Shown here piece by piece: positions 4,806-11,205 of a stretch of 15,113 nucleotides of DNA. Source of the DNA: Bifidobacterium sp. (GTDB lineage Bacteria; Actinomycetota; Actinomycetes; Actinomycetales; Bifidobacteriaceae); assembly GCA_022739095.1 (NCBI GenBank), contig JAIJEI010000031.1, positions 1 through 15,113 of the forward strand, in the 5' to 3' direction. Below the pieces are notes generated by a model. It was not told the origin of the DNA, ran no database searches, and worked only from the letters and a program-made list of their open reading frames with translations. The position numbers were made by a program, and so were the translations under genes. How positions within the stretch are numbered: position 1 is the stretch's first letter; each line of letters opens with the position of its first letter.

Positions 4806-6202
4806 GGCACCTCCTTCAACTGGTTGCCGATGAAACCGGAACGCATGGGAACGGTCCCGGACTCAACCTGCTCCCACTGGCCGGGTTCGTCTTCCTCCCT
4901 GGATTCCGCGTCGAGGAAGGCGCGGCCGGCGCTCAGTGCCTCACGCACCGCCTTGCGCTCGTTCTCGGCGTCGTTCGCGGGGATGTTCTTCAGCAGCCGG
5001 CGCAGGGTGCGTTCGGCCTCCCAGCCGTCATTGCCGGCATCGAAGCCGTAAGGGTCGAGCAGTTTCCGCACGCGCCGGTCCAGGTTGTCGGGGATGCCGT
5101 AGTTCGGCACCTTCGGCGTGGATTCCGTACTCGGCGGCTGCGCCGGTTCGCCCTTGTCGGCGAGGATGCCGTGTTCGGCGAGCAGGCGACGCCCGTGGGG
5201 GTCGTCGGCCATCTGGAGGCATACCTGGTCCCAGTGCCGTGCGAGGGAGCGGGGGCCGGTGAGCGAGCGACGCCAGAAACCGTCATACGGTTTGCCGGAA
5301 CGTTTCCCCGCGCCGGCCTTGGGAGGCATCGACGCCCATTCGGCCACGGCCAGCACCAGTGGCATGCCGTGGCGGGTGATCAGCCGTCGGGCGGCGTCGA
5401 GTTCGCGTTTGCCGGGCCGGGCCAACGGTTCGGGCACCGGCATCGGCGGCATGGCGCGCAGCCCGTCCGCCATCGTGCGGCACACCGCCTCCGCGTCGGA
5501 ACCAGCCCCGGCGGATTCGCTGCTTGGGGGTTCGGCTCCGGCGGCGTCGGCCCATGAACCGTCCTCGCGGATTCCGTCATCGTCCGGGGTGGTCTCTCCG
5601 CTTGCGGGGAGATGCCCCGTAGGGGCAGAGGGGTTATTACGTACTAGGGACGTACTGTAGCTCACCAGGTGAGCTGGGGGTGGGGTCACAGCTGTGAACC
5701 GTGGTTCACCTGTGAGCTGGGGTTTTCCGGCATCCCCGTCGCCATAACCACGGTTCATGTGTGAGCCGGGGTTATCACCGGATTCCGGCTCGGAACCCAG
5801 GTCCACAGGTGAGCCGGGGTTTCCCTTTGCCTTGTTTTCCGTTGAGGGTCGTCCTCCTCGGGTCGAGTCGATGTCGTTCGAGTCGAAGAAGTCGGGGTCG
5901 AGTTCCAGACGGTTCCCCAAGCAAAGGTCCCATACGATGGGCCGGTGCCACTCGCTGAAATGCCCGGCCTGGCGTTGGTCGCCGCGACGGATCAGCCCGT
6001 TCGCTTCCAGCCATGACAGGTGGCGTTTGACCGTGCTCACGCTGCACTTGCACCACGCGGCCAGCTTCCTGTGCGTCGGATGCGCGTTGCGCCCCTCGTC
6101 GTCGGCCACGTTCGCCAGACACATCAGCACGCGCGCGGCACCATTATGCTTGGCATCCACGGGCGCGAACCTGAGCGCCCAATCGACCGCGTTCACGCTC
6201 AT
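4796..6202 (-). CDS. Replication-initiator-like protein with N-terminal winged HTH and embedded iterons
   Basis: A 468-residue protein. Residues 1-100 form a helix-turn-helix domain typical of phage and plasmid initiators: RKLAAWCKCSVSTVKRHLSWLEANGLI at about 46-71, followed by a wing. Residues 100-240 are a low-complexity, Pro/Gly/Asn-rich linker. A second folded region (about 240-350) contains ELDAARRLITRHG and FWRRSLTGPRSLARHWDQV, reminiscent of the C-terminal part of phage-type replication proteins. The C-terminal part (about 380-468) is charged. The DNA encoding the linker carries iteron-like repeats (5659-5825), which recalls lambda O and RepA_N genes, whose origins lie inside the initiator gene. 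ATG 6202 overlaps the previous stop as ATGA, and the WhiB gene overlaps its end. Initiator is my best call; an HTH regulator is the alternative. Confidence 0.7.
   Translation of the reverse strand: MSVNAVDWALRFAPVDAKHNGAARVLMCLANVADDEGRNAHPTHRKLAAWCKCSVSTVKRHLSWLEANGLIRRGDQRQAGHFSEWHRPIVWDLCLGNRLELDPDFFDSNDIDSTRGGRPSTENKAKGNPGSPVDLGSEPESGDNPGSHMNRGYGDGDAGKPQLTGEPRFTAVTPPPAHLVSYSTSLVRNNPSAPTGHLPASGETTPDDDGIREDGSWADAAGAEPPSSESAGAGSDAEAVCRTMADGLRAMPPMPVPEPLARPGKRELDAARRLITRHGMPLVLAVAEWASMPPKAGAGKRSGKPYDGFWRRSLTGPRSLARHWDQVCLQMADDPHGRRLLAEHGILADKGEPAQPPSTESTPKVPNYGIPDNLDRRVRKLLDPYGFDAGNDGWEAERTLRRLLKNIPANDAENERKAVREALSAGRAFLDAESREEDEPGQWEQVESGTVPMRSGFIGNQLKEVPCS
5594..5657. repeat. Two hairpins and an ACGTACT direct repeat beside the iterons
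   Basis: Within the initiator gene, a 7-bp stem with a 4-nt loop (5594-5611) is followed at once by TGCCCC-GTA-GGGGCA (5613-5627). After a short AT-richer stretch (TTATTACG) come two copies of ACGTACT about 12 bp apart. Together with the adjacent iterons this resembles the layout of a replication origin, but each element alone could be chance. Confidence 0.35.
5659..5825. repeat. Iteron-like repeats inside the initiator gene (candidate origin)
   Basis: Core GTGAGCYGGGGTT occurs with GTGAG starting at 5669, 5712, 5761 and 5809. The three best copies (5698-5728, 5747-5777, 5795-5825) match over about 31 bp and are spaced 49 and 48 bp. A degenerate copy has GTGAA at 5694. Two perfect dyads are included: AGCTCACC-A-GGTGAGCT (5659-5675) and TCACAGCTGTGA (5686-5697). 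The 5712 copy is read in a different codon frame from the 5761 and 5809 copies, so the DNA rather than the peptide is conserved. Confidence 0.65.
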
Positions 6203-6399
6203 GCGGCACCCCCTCGGCGGGAGCCTTGCAGACGTGCGCGCAGCATGGGCACGCGCGGCACGGGAACGTCGAGCATCATCGACAGGTAGAAGTCGTGGCT
6301 GCCGTCCGACGGGCAGGCCGCCAACAGGCCCGAAGCGGAACCACGGGCCGGGAAGCCGCCCTGACGCCCGGCACGCTCAAGCGTTTCATGCGCTCTCAT
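6199..6399 (-). CDS. Small hypothetical protein (66 aa)
   Basis: ATG 6399 follows a GAGGAGAG ribosome site and overlaps the previous gene's end by 14 bp; its stop overlaps the initiator start as ATGA. The 66-residue product is basic at both ends (RAHETLERAGRQGG and RARLQGSRRGG), with a central HDFYLSMMLDVPVP stretch. There is no membrane segment or known motif. Its reality is supported by the tight coupling on both sides, not by homology. Confidence 0.55.
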   Translation of the reverse strand: MRAHETLERAGRQGGFPARGSASGLLAACPSDGSHDFYLSMMLDVPVPRVPMLRARLQGSRRGGAA

Positions 6400-6550
6400 G
6401 GCTCTCCTCACCCACGGAACCGGCCGACTCCTCACGCCAACGGGCCTCAAGCATGTCGCGGCGCGTGGCCGCGCGGCACAGGGCGAACGTCAGCAGACAG
6501 GACGCGGCGAGAATGATGACGACGGCGATCACGAGTATGAGGTGCATCAT
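6386..6550 (-). CDS. Small single-pass membrane protein (54 aa)
   Basis: The frame is open further upstream, but the start is placed at the ATG at 6550 (the first of a tandem ATGATG) because it overlaps the TGA of the preceding small gene as ATGA. The product has one strong membrane segment directly at the N-terminus (LILVIAVVIILAASCLLTFALC), followed by a charged tail of about 30 residues (RRDMLEARWREESAG). It probably sits in the cytoplasmic membrane with the tail inside, given the RRD positive charges. Role unknown. It is one of a pair of adjacent tiny membrane proteins in the operon. Confidence 0.55.
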   Translation of the reverse strand: MMHLILVIAVVIILAASCLLTFALCRAATRRDMLEARWREESAGSVGEESHESA

Positions 6551-6696
6551 CGGCCCGCCCCCATTGATCGCGCGAGGGAGGCCAGCAGACGGACCACGAG
6601 AAGCACGATGCCGACTGTCAGACGCAGGAACGGCAGCAGCAGGCCGAAACAGGCCACCGCAAGCACCACGAACAGCAGGATCACCGATTCCACCAC
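6547..6696 (-). CDS. Tiny hydrophobic membrane protein (49 aa, GTG start)
   Basis: A 49-residue frame starting at GTG 6696 behind a GGGGGTGAT-like site. Nearly the whole product is hydrophobic: VILLFVVLAVACFGLLLPFL, then LTVGIVLLVVRLLASLA, so two membrane passes or one long hairpin, ending in a basic SMGAGR. Its TGA at 6547-6549 overlaps the next gene's ATG as ATGA, and its start lies 16 bp inside the previous gene. The size, coupling and unbroken hydrophobic pattern argue that it is real. Holin-like or accessory membrane roles are possible; none is shown. Confidence 0.5.
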   Translation of the reverse strand: MVESVILLFVVLAVACFGLLLPFLRLTVGIVLLVVRLLASLARSMGAGR

Positions 6697-6992
6697 CCAT
6701 CACCCCCGCTCACCGAAGGATGCCTGAGCATCGAGGACACCGCGTCATCGCCGCTGAGGGCTTCCACGTCGCGCATCAACGCGTCGATCTCGTCGGACAC
6801 CATGCCCGCACCGGCCTCGTAGCCGCGATTGAACACACGAAGCGCGTCATGCCGGCCGATCAGATAGGCGACCGCCATGACCTCCCTCACGGTCATCGAC
6901 GCATCTACGGACAGGGACAACAGGGACGTATAGTCCCGGAAATTCGAGCGCTCCTCGTTATCGAGGGAACGCGCGCCAACGGTCATGGTCAT
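6681..6992 (-). CDS. Hypothetical protein (103 aa)
   Basis: ATG 6992 has an excellent GGAGGTGAG site and overlaps the previous stop as ATGA. The longer frame to 7259 runs antiparallel through another gene and is not used. The 103-residue product is soluble and mostly helical, with SNFRDYTSLLSLSVDASMTVREVMAVAYLIG in the first half, a NRGYEAGAGMVSDEIDALMRDVEALSGDDAV helix, and a Trp-Trp-containing C-terminus (GGDGWWNR). No known motif. It belongs to the overlapping seven-gene operon. Confidence 0.65.
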   Translation of the reverse strand: MTMTVGARSLDNEERSNFRDYTSLLSLSVDASMTVREVMAVAYLIGRHDALRVFNRGYEAGAGMVSDEIDALMRDVEALSGDDAVSSMLRHPSVSGGDGWWNR

Positions 6993-7330
6993 TGCCTCAC
7001 CTCCGTGTGAAGGGACCAGAAAGCGAAATCCCAGGCATCGCGCGAGTTCCGGTCGCACCAACGGCCCGCAAGGACCATCACGCAGGCCAAAGGCACCAGA
7101 AGCACGGCCGGCACGAGGAGATTCCTCGCGGCAAGCAGAATCGCCAGAAAAACCACGCACGACAACGCGGCCAGCATCCAAGCGGCAAGACCCGCCAGCT
7201 CGTAGCGTCGGGCAGAACGCCGCCAATACAGGGACTCGGAAAATGTAGACGCCATGCACCGCGAACCATTCACGGGGGCGTTACCATCAAAATCAGAAGT
7301 CGGCACAGCGACTTCGGTTACACTAGACAT
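6989..7330 (-). CDS. Small membrane protein with two transmembrane segments (113 aa)
   Basis: First gene of the overlapping operon that runs to the WhiB gene. The internal ATG 7330 (MSSVTEVA) is preferred over ATG 7345 because GGAGG lies 8 nt before it. The 113-residue product has a soluble N-terminus of about 45 residues, two adjacent membrane segments (LAAWMLAALSCVVFLAILLAA and LLVPAVLLVPLACVMVLAG) and a short charged C-terminus with Trp residues. Role unknown. Its stop overlaps the next start as ATGA. A predicted promoter and a 9-bp inverted repeat lie directly upstream. Confidence 0.65.
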   Translation of the reverse strand: MSSVTEVAVPTSDFDGNAPVNGSRCMASTFSESLYWRRSARRYELAGLAAWMLAALSCVVFLAILLAARNLLVPAVLLVPLACVMVLAGRWCDRNSRDAWDFAFWSLHTEVRQ

Positions 7331-7345
7331 TTGTGCAGCCTCCAT

Positions 7346-7373
7346 AATCTAAAAGGCAATGCGAACGATTCAA
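7346..7373 (-). promoter_or_regulatory. Predicted promoter of the seven-gene operon
   Basis: On the minus strand, TTGAAT (7373-7368) and TAGATT (7351-7346) are 16 bp apart. A start site near 7339 would give a very short leader before ATG 7330. The -35 overlaps one arm of the inverted repeat at 7363-7398, so a repressor there would block it. Confidence 0.45.
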
Positions 7374-7398
7374 AAGTTTGGCGACTCGGGAATCGTTC
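7363..7398. repeat. 9-bp inverted repeat, candidate operator
   Basis: Perfect arms GAACGATTC (7363-7371) and GAATCGTTC (7390-7398), centres 27 bp apart. One arm overlaps the predicted -35 box of the operon that starts at 7330. It may be an operator for one of the adjacent HTH proteins, or a hairpin in a plus-strand RNA. Confidence 0.45.
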
Positions 7399-7419
7399 AA
7401 CATTGGATGTGTTGCATAC

Positions 7420-7456
7420 GCCCGGTTTCGATGCTCCAAATCGAGACTGGGCTTTT
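7420..7456 (+). terminator. Rho-independent terminator on the plus strand
   Basis: Arms 7420-7432 and 7440-7452 form 13 continuous pairs, including two G-U wobbles on the plus strand, with a 7-nt loop, followed by UUUUCCUUU. On the minus strand the same positions are A-C mismatches and there is no U-run, so it works only for plus-strand transcription. Confidence 0.6.
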
Positions 7457-7462
7457 CCTTTA

Positions 7463-7705
7463 TCAGACAGACAACTCCTCGTGATCACGAACAGATTCAG
7501 CAAACTTGGCTTCATAGGGAACCAAGTCCTGAACAAAATCTGACGAGAGACCGTAAACATCTCGTAGACGGCGACAATCGTCGAATTGCCAGCAGGTCTT
7601 CAGGTTGACCTTCTGGCTGATGCTTGGCTGAGATTGATTCAGCTGCTTAGCGAGCTGGGCATACGATATGCCATGCTCTCTGAGCCATCGCTTCATATTC
7701 GACAT
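7463..7705 (-). CDS. Small HTH (Cro/XRE-like) regulator
   Basis: An 80-residue protein with an N-terminal helix-turn-helix of the lambda-repressor type: ISYAQLAKQLNQSQPSISQKVN at residues 13-34, in which NQSQPSIS is the recognition turn. A short C-terminal helical part follows. ATG 7705 has an AAGGAA site 7 nt upstream, and an in-frame TTG at 7720 is the less likely alternative. It is divergent from the 127-residue HTH gene at 7830. The shared gap contains two CTTAG-n5-CTAA-type dyads, one over this gene's likely -10 (TAGATA at 7736-7731). The base composition here is more AT-rich than the operon to the left. A Cro-like partner in a two-repressor switch is the natural reading. Confidence 0.75.
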   Translation of the reverse strand: MSNMKRWLREHGISYAQLAKQLNQSQPSISQKVNLKTCWQFDDCRRLRDVYGLSSDFVQDLVPYEAKFAESVRDHEELSV

Positions 7706-7723
7706 ATTAGCTTCCTTCAACTG

Positions 7724-7766
7724 CTTAGCTTATCTAAACAGAACCATACTACTTAGCTTGACTAAG
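7724..7766. promoter_or_regulatory. Paired operators between the divergent HTH genes
   Basis: CTTAG-CTTGA-CTAAG (7752-7766, perfect arms) and CTTAG-CTTAT-CTAAA (7724-7738, one mismatch) have centres 28 bp apart. The first overlaps the -35 of the rightward promoter (7758-7763); the second covers the likely -10 of the leftward one. This is the classic geometry for mutual repression. Confidence 0.6.
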
Positions 7767-7786
7767 CGCAAACGAAGCCCTATACT
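7758..7786 (+). promoter_or_regulatory. Sigma-70-type promoter of the rightward HTH gene
   Basis: TTGACT (7758-7763), a 17-bp spacer and TATACT (7781-7786): near consensus. The start would fall near 7793, about 37 nt before the ATG at 7830. The -35 is embedded in a perfect dyad operator. Confidence 0.75.
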
Positions 7787-7829
7787 GCGTGTTAAGACCA
7801 TTATCCTTAGCAATTTAGGGGAGAATATT

Positions 7830-8247
<418 letters not shown>

Positions 8248-8558
8248 ATGTATGCTCTGTTTGAGATTTCTCTCGCGCACAAGTCACATATCTTACATGC
8301 CTGCCACGAAAAAGCAAATTACATGCGTGTAGGGCATGTCGCGCTGAATTCCGCAGAACCGGACTCATCGAATACTATCTCATACAACATGATGACGATG
8401 CGGCGGTACTGTCACGCGAAATTTCATTGTGGATAACTTCGGAAGCTGGAACCACATAGGTCGTTCTGGCTGGACATCCTGTTTCGGACCCCTCAAGGTG
8501 GGTATCACCGGCAAAGAAGCCGGAATCACATCACACTCACACTATGGGGAGGAATCTC
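8248..8558 (+). other. Non-coding gap between tRNA-Asn and the M23 gene
   Basis: No credible gene. It should contain the tRNA promoter (leftward) and the promoter and leader of the M23 gene. A perfect DnaA-box match (TTATCCACA on the minus strand, 8428-8436) and a small CCGGC/GCCGG hairpin near 8509-8524 are visible. I recognise no riboswitch. Confidence 0.5.
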
Positions 8559-9248
8559 ATGAATGCACCACTGTTGTTTGATTGGCGTCGCGACGAAGCC
8601 CGACGTGCCAGCAGGCGGCGTCAGCAGGCGCGTCAGCGGGCTCAGGAACGGCAACGGCGTATGGATGCCATAATCGCGTTGGCCGCCGTTATCGGCCTGC
8701 TGCTTGCCTTGGGAGTAGGACTGGCATCCACGCCTCAGCATGTTGCGCATGCGGATACTGCGGTGACCGGAGATGCGGCATACACGGTGGAGGATTTCAC
8801 CGATATGTCTGGTTTGGCGTGGCGCAATGGCAATCAGTGCGAATCCCGATTCGACTGGCCGGTCGACGATCCACGGGTCGAACAACAGTTCGAGCGGCCG
8901 ATCAACCCGTGGGCACCAGGTCATCGTGGCGTGGATCTTGTTGCGGAGCAAGGTACCGTAATTCTGTCACCACAGGCAGGGACCGTGAGTTTTGCTGGCA
9001 AAGTAGCTGGCAAAGATGTGGTGAGTGTACGGCATCGTGGAGGTGTCACGTCGACATTCGAACCGGCCGTTACCGAGCTCTCGGTGGGGGATACGATCTC
9101 CCGCAGACAGCCCGTAGGCATCGTTGAGGGAAGCTCGGACCATTGTGAAGACCGTTGCCTGCATTGGGGCCTCAAGCGAGGAACGGCCGATTATCTTGAC
9201 CCACAGCAATATGCGGGGAGTCGAAAAATCGTGCTGAAGCCGTCATGA
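8559..9248 (+). CDS. Membrane-anchored M23 (LytM) peptidase-domain protein
   Basis: A 229-residue protein. The start is ATG 8559 because GGGAGG lies 7 nt upstream; the ATG 15 nt earlier would place this site inside the gene. The very basic N-terminus (RRDEARRASRRRQQARQRAQERQRR) is followed by a membrane segment (about 35-57) and a possible cut at AHA. The LytM fold follows: GHRGVDL carries the first metal His and Asp, and the last motif reads CLHWGLKRG, where the usual HxH is CxH. Active members cleave peptidoglycan cross-bridges; degenerate members regulate other hydrolases. The Cys could be an alternative ligand or a loss of activity. It faces the next gene tail to tail. Confidence 0.85.
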   Translation: MNAPLLFDWRRDEARRASRRRQQARQRAQERQRRMDAIIALAAVIGLLLALGVGLASTPQHVAHADTAVTGDAAYTVEDFTDMSGLAWRNGNQCESRFDWPVDDPRVEQQFERPINPWAPGHRGVDLVAEQGTVILSPQAGTVSFAGKVAGKDVVSVRHRGGVTSTFEPAVTELSVGDTISRRQPVGIVEGSSDHCEDRCLHWGLKRGTADYLDPQQYAGSRKIVLKPS

Positions 9249-9325
9249 TTCAGCAATGGTTGTCGACCGGGACGATACCGGACGCAAGAGGCATCGCAGG
9301 CGGCTGGCGGCGTGACGAGTATGAA

Positions 9326-10957
9326 TCACAGACCGGCATCGGCCAAGGAGATATATCCGGGGTCGATCAGCGCGGACTTGAGATTGCTGGCGCTGACAGC
9401 CAGCAATGGTTCGTTGATGGTCGGGACTTTCTTCACGCCGCCTACCTCGGAGTTCCTGATTGAAGGCATGGAATTCAGCGCCTCGCCCTTGTTGAGCTTG
9501 GCGCATGCCTGAGCGATATCCGCGGCGATGGTCTGTCTGTCTTCCATGCCGGTCATCCATTGCTTGCCCTTGACGATGGATGGGATGTTCGAGACGTACG
9601 CGCCGTATCCGGTCACCAGAGGCCATTGCGAGTCACGGTCCTTGTCGGAAGCGGAGGTGTCCTTATCCGCATCGTCATCGGAACTGGATGAGTCGTTTGC
9701 GTTGTCGTTTTCAGGGGATTTGATCGGGTCCGGCACGGCGTCGCGGCTGAGATCCTTCTTGCCGGTGATATTGCCGACAATGCCCGAGATGGTGATCTGC
9801 GGATTGATATCGGCGGCAGAGCCGGTGTATCCCAGATCGTCCAATTCCTTGACGACCTCGGAGGCGATGTAGTCGTTCATCGTGATGATGCCGTCAATAC
9901 GGGTGAGCGTGGACTGTCCGTCGGTTTTTGCCAGACGCTTGTCAATCACTTTCACAGTGGAGCCTTCCTTGGCGGCATCGTAGGCCACGGCTTGCCAATC
10001 GTTTTCCGTGGATTTGCCGTCCAAGGTGCCTGAAGGGCTTTCCACAACGCCCTTCTGATAGTAGGAGCCCAGTACCTGCCAGATACCACGGAACGCCTCT
10101 TGGGCGAACGTGGAATCGTTGGCGTTGCCTTTTTCGTCCACGGCGGTGTATGGCAGCAGCACCTCAATGTATTTGGGGTTGTCTTTACTGGCCTTATCCA
10201 ACTTGAGTTTGGACACCATCTTTTCCGCCTGTAGCTTGCCGATGGTCTGGGCGTCCGAGAACTTGACGAAGGCGTCCGGCTTATATCCCTCGATGCTGTT
10301 GCCGAGCAATACCACATGCATGCCGGATTCCTTGGCCAGCTTGAGCGATGAGACCAGCCGGTCCACGGCCTGCGCCTGCTCGTCCGATGCAGTGCTGTCG
10401 CTCTCAGTGTTGGACGAGTCATCTTTGGAAGAGCTGTCTTCGGAAGAATCACCGTCAGAAGTAGCTCCCTCATCCGTGGCATCGTTGGTGCTCAGGTTCT
10501 GGCTGACGTAATCGCCGTATTGGCGAGTGGAAGCATCGGCCTCGACTACTGGAGCCACGAGCAATGTCATGTTGTCGGGCGCGATGGCAATGCCGGAACT
10601 GTCCGTGGTGTTATTCGAAAGATGGTCGACCACAAAGTCTTGGATGGCGCGGCTTTGCTTGTCCAACGAGTCGGACGTCGTATAATCGATATCGCCTTTC
10701 TTGAAACCGGCGTCGACCAAGGCCTTGGTCAGGTCGGGCACCAGCTTCGCCCACTTGTTCAGTGGCGTCTGCTGATTCAGCGTAATGCCGTCCGAAGGCG
10801 TGAACACGGCCACGCCGCCGGAAGAATTGGACGTCACCGTGGTTTGACCGTCTGCAACGGTCTTATTGTCTGAGGTGCACGCGGTCAGTGACAGCACCAT
10901 CGCGCAGGATGCGACAATGGCGGCGAGCAGCGTGGTTGAGCGGCGTGCGAACACCAT
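9326..10957 (-). CDS. Lipoprotein of the periplasmic sugar-binding (Peripla_BP_4) family
   Basis: A 543-residue protein beginning at ATG 10957, with GGAGG about 11 nt upstream. The signal peptide ends in a lipobox, LTAC, with Cys27 as the lipidated residue. The two-lobed binding-protein pattern follows: LVDAGFKKGDIDY, then SGIAIAPDNMTLLVAPVVEA, then SGMHVVLLGNSIEG, a GIWQVLGSYYQKGVVE segment and DGIITMNDYIASEVVKELDDLGYTG. These are typical of ABC-transporter receptors for sugars. It is longer than usual because of two Asp/Ser-rich low-complexity insertions (about 160-200 and 430-455). No permease or ATPase gene is adjacent, so it may be an orphan receptor or a sensor. The substrate cannot be predicted. 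Confidence 0.8.
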   Translation of the reverse strand: MVFARRSTTLLAAIVASCAMVLSLTACTSDNKTVADGQTTVTSNSSGGVAVFTPSDGITLNQQTPLNKWAKLVPDLTKALVDAGFKKGDIDYTTSDSLDKQSRAIQDFVVDHLSNNTTDSSGIAIAPDNMTLLVAPVVEADASTRQYGDYVSQNLSTNDATDEGATSDGDSSEDSSSKDDSSNTESDSTASDEQAQAVDRLVSSLKLAKESGMHVVLLGNSIEGYKPDAFVKFSDAQTIGKLQAEKMVSKLKLDKASKDNPKYIEVLLPYTAVDEKGNANDSTFAQEAFRGIWQVLGSYYQKGVVESPSGTLDGKSTENDWQAVAYDAAKEGSTVKVIDKRLAKTDGQSTLTRIDGIITMNDYIASEVVKELDDLGYTGSAADINPQITISGIVGNITGKKDLSRDAVPDPIKSPENDNANDSSSSDDDADKDTSASDKDRDSQWPLVTGYGAYVSNIPSIVKGKQWMTGMEDRQTIAADIAQACAKLNKGEALNSMPSIRNSEVGGVKKVPTINEPLLAVSASNLKSALIDPGYISLADAGL

Positions 10958-11023
10958 AAGCAGCGAAACCTCCTCAAACGGGCGTGAAAACAAACTGAAT
11001 CACGATTCTAGTAGGCCGTATGC

Positions 11024-11066
11024 GAAAAAGTCCCGGACCAGTGAACAAATCGCCACATATCCGGGA
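11024..11066 (-). terminator. Candidate terminator between icd and the lipoprotein gene
   Basis: On the minus strand, TCCCGGA and TCCGGGA arms (11060-11066 and 11031-11037) with a 22-nt loop are followed by CTTTTTC. The loop is long and the stem only 7 bp, so this is a moderate call. Confidence 0.4.
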
Positions 11067-11098
11067 ACAATTAGGGGTATTTCGCGCGTGTATCGAAC

Positions 11099-11158
11099 AA
11101 CTGTCATGATTATCGCGCTGAAGAGCATTCCAGATGAAGCACGACAATCATGACAGTT
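11099..11158 (-). repeat. Long stem-loop downstream of icd
   Basis: A perfect 13-bp inverted repeat (11099-11111 and 11146-11158, AACTGTCATGATT type) extends to 21 pairs if the minus strand is transcribed, because its two odd positions are then G-U wobbles. The loop is 18 nt. No U-run follows. It starts about 48 nt after the icd stop, so it lies in the icd 3' region. Confidence 0.55.
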
Positions 11159-11205
11159 TGCGACATGACATGACCCATATAGGTCCGCACGATGTATTCG
11201 ATGAT

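Larger units (their letters stand above)
7357..7456 (+). ncRNA. Candidate two-hairpin small RNA (or plus-strand transcript end)
   Basis: No plus-strand gene precedes the strong plus-strand terminator at 7420-7456, and a 9-bp hairpin (7363-7398) lies just before it. A TAATCT -10-like box at 7345-7350 could start a transcript of about 100 nt. It would be antisense to the 3' end of any read-through from the 7463-7705 repressor gene. The -35 is poor, so the 5' end is a guess. Confidence 0.25.

Noticed and set aside
7318..7560. 80-codon minus-strand frame overlapping the small HTH gene
   Set aside because: It crosses the plus-strand terminator and the operator repeat and overlaps a better-supported gene; no ribosome site.
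8400..8558. Riboswitch (for example c-di-AMP type) before the M23 gene
   Set aside because: Such elements precede some actinobacterial wall hydrolases, but I could not find the conserved core; only a small hairpin is visible.
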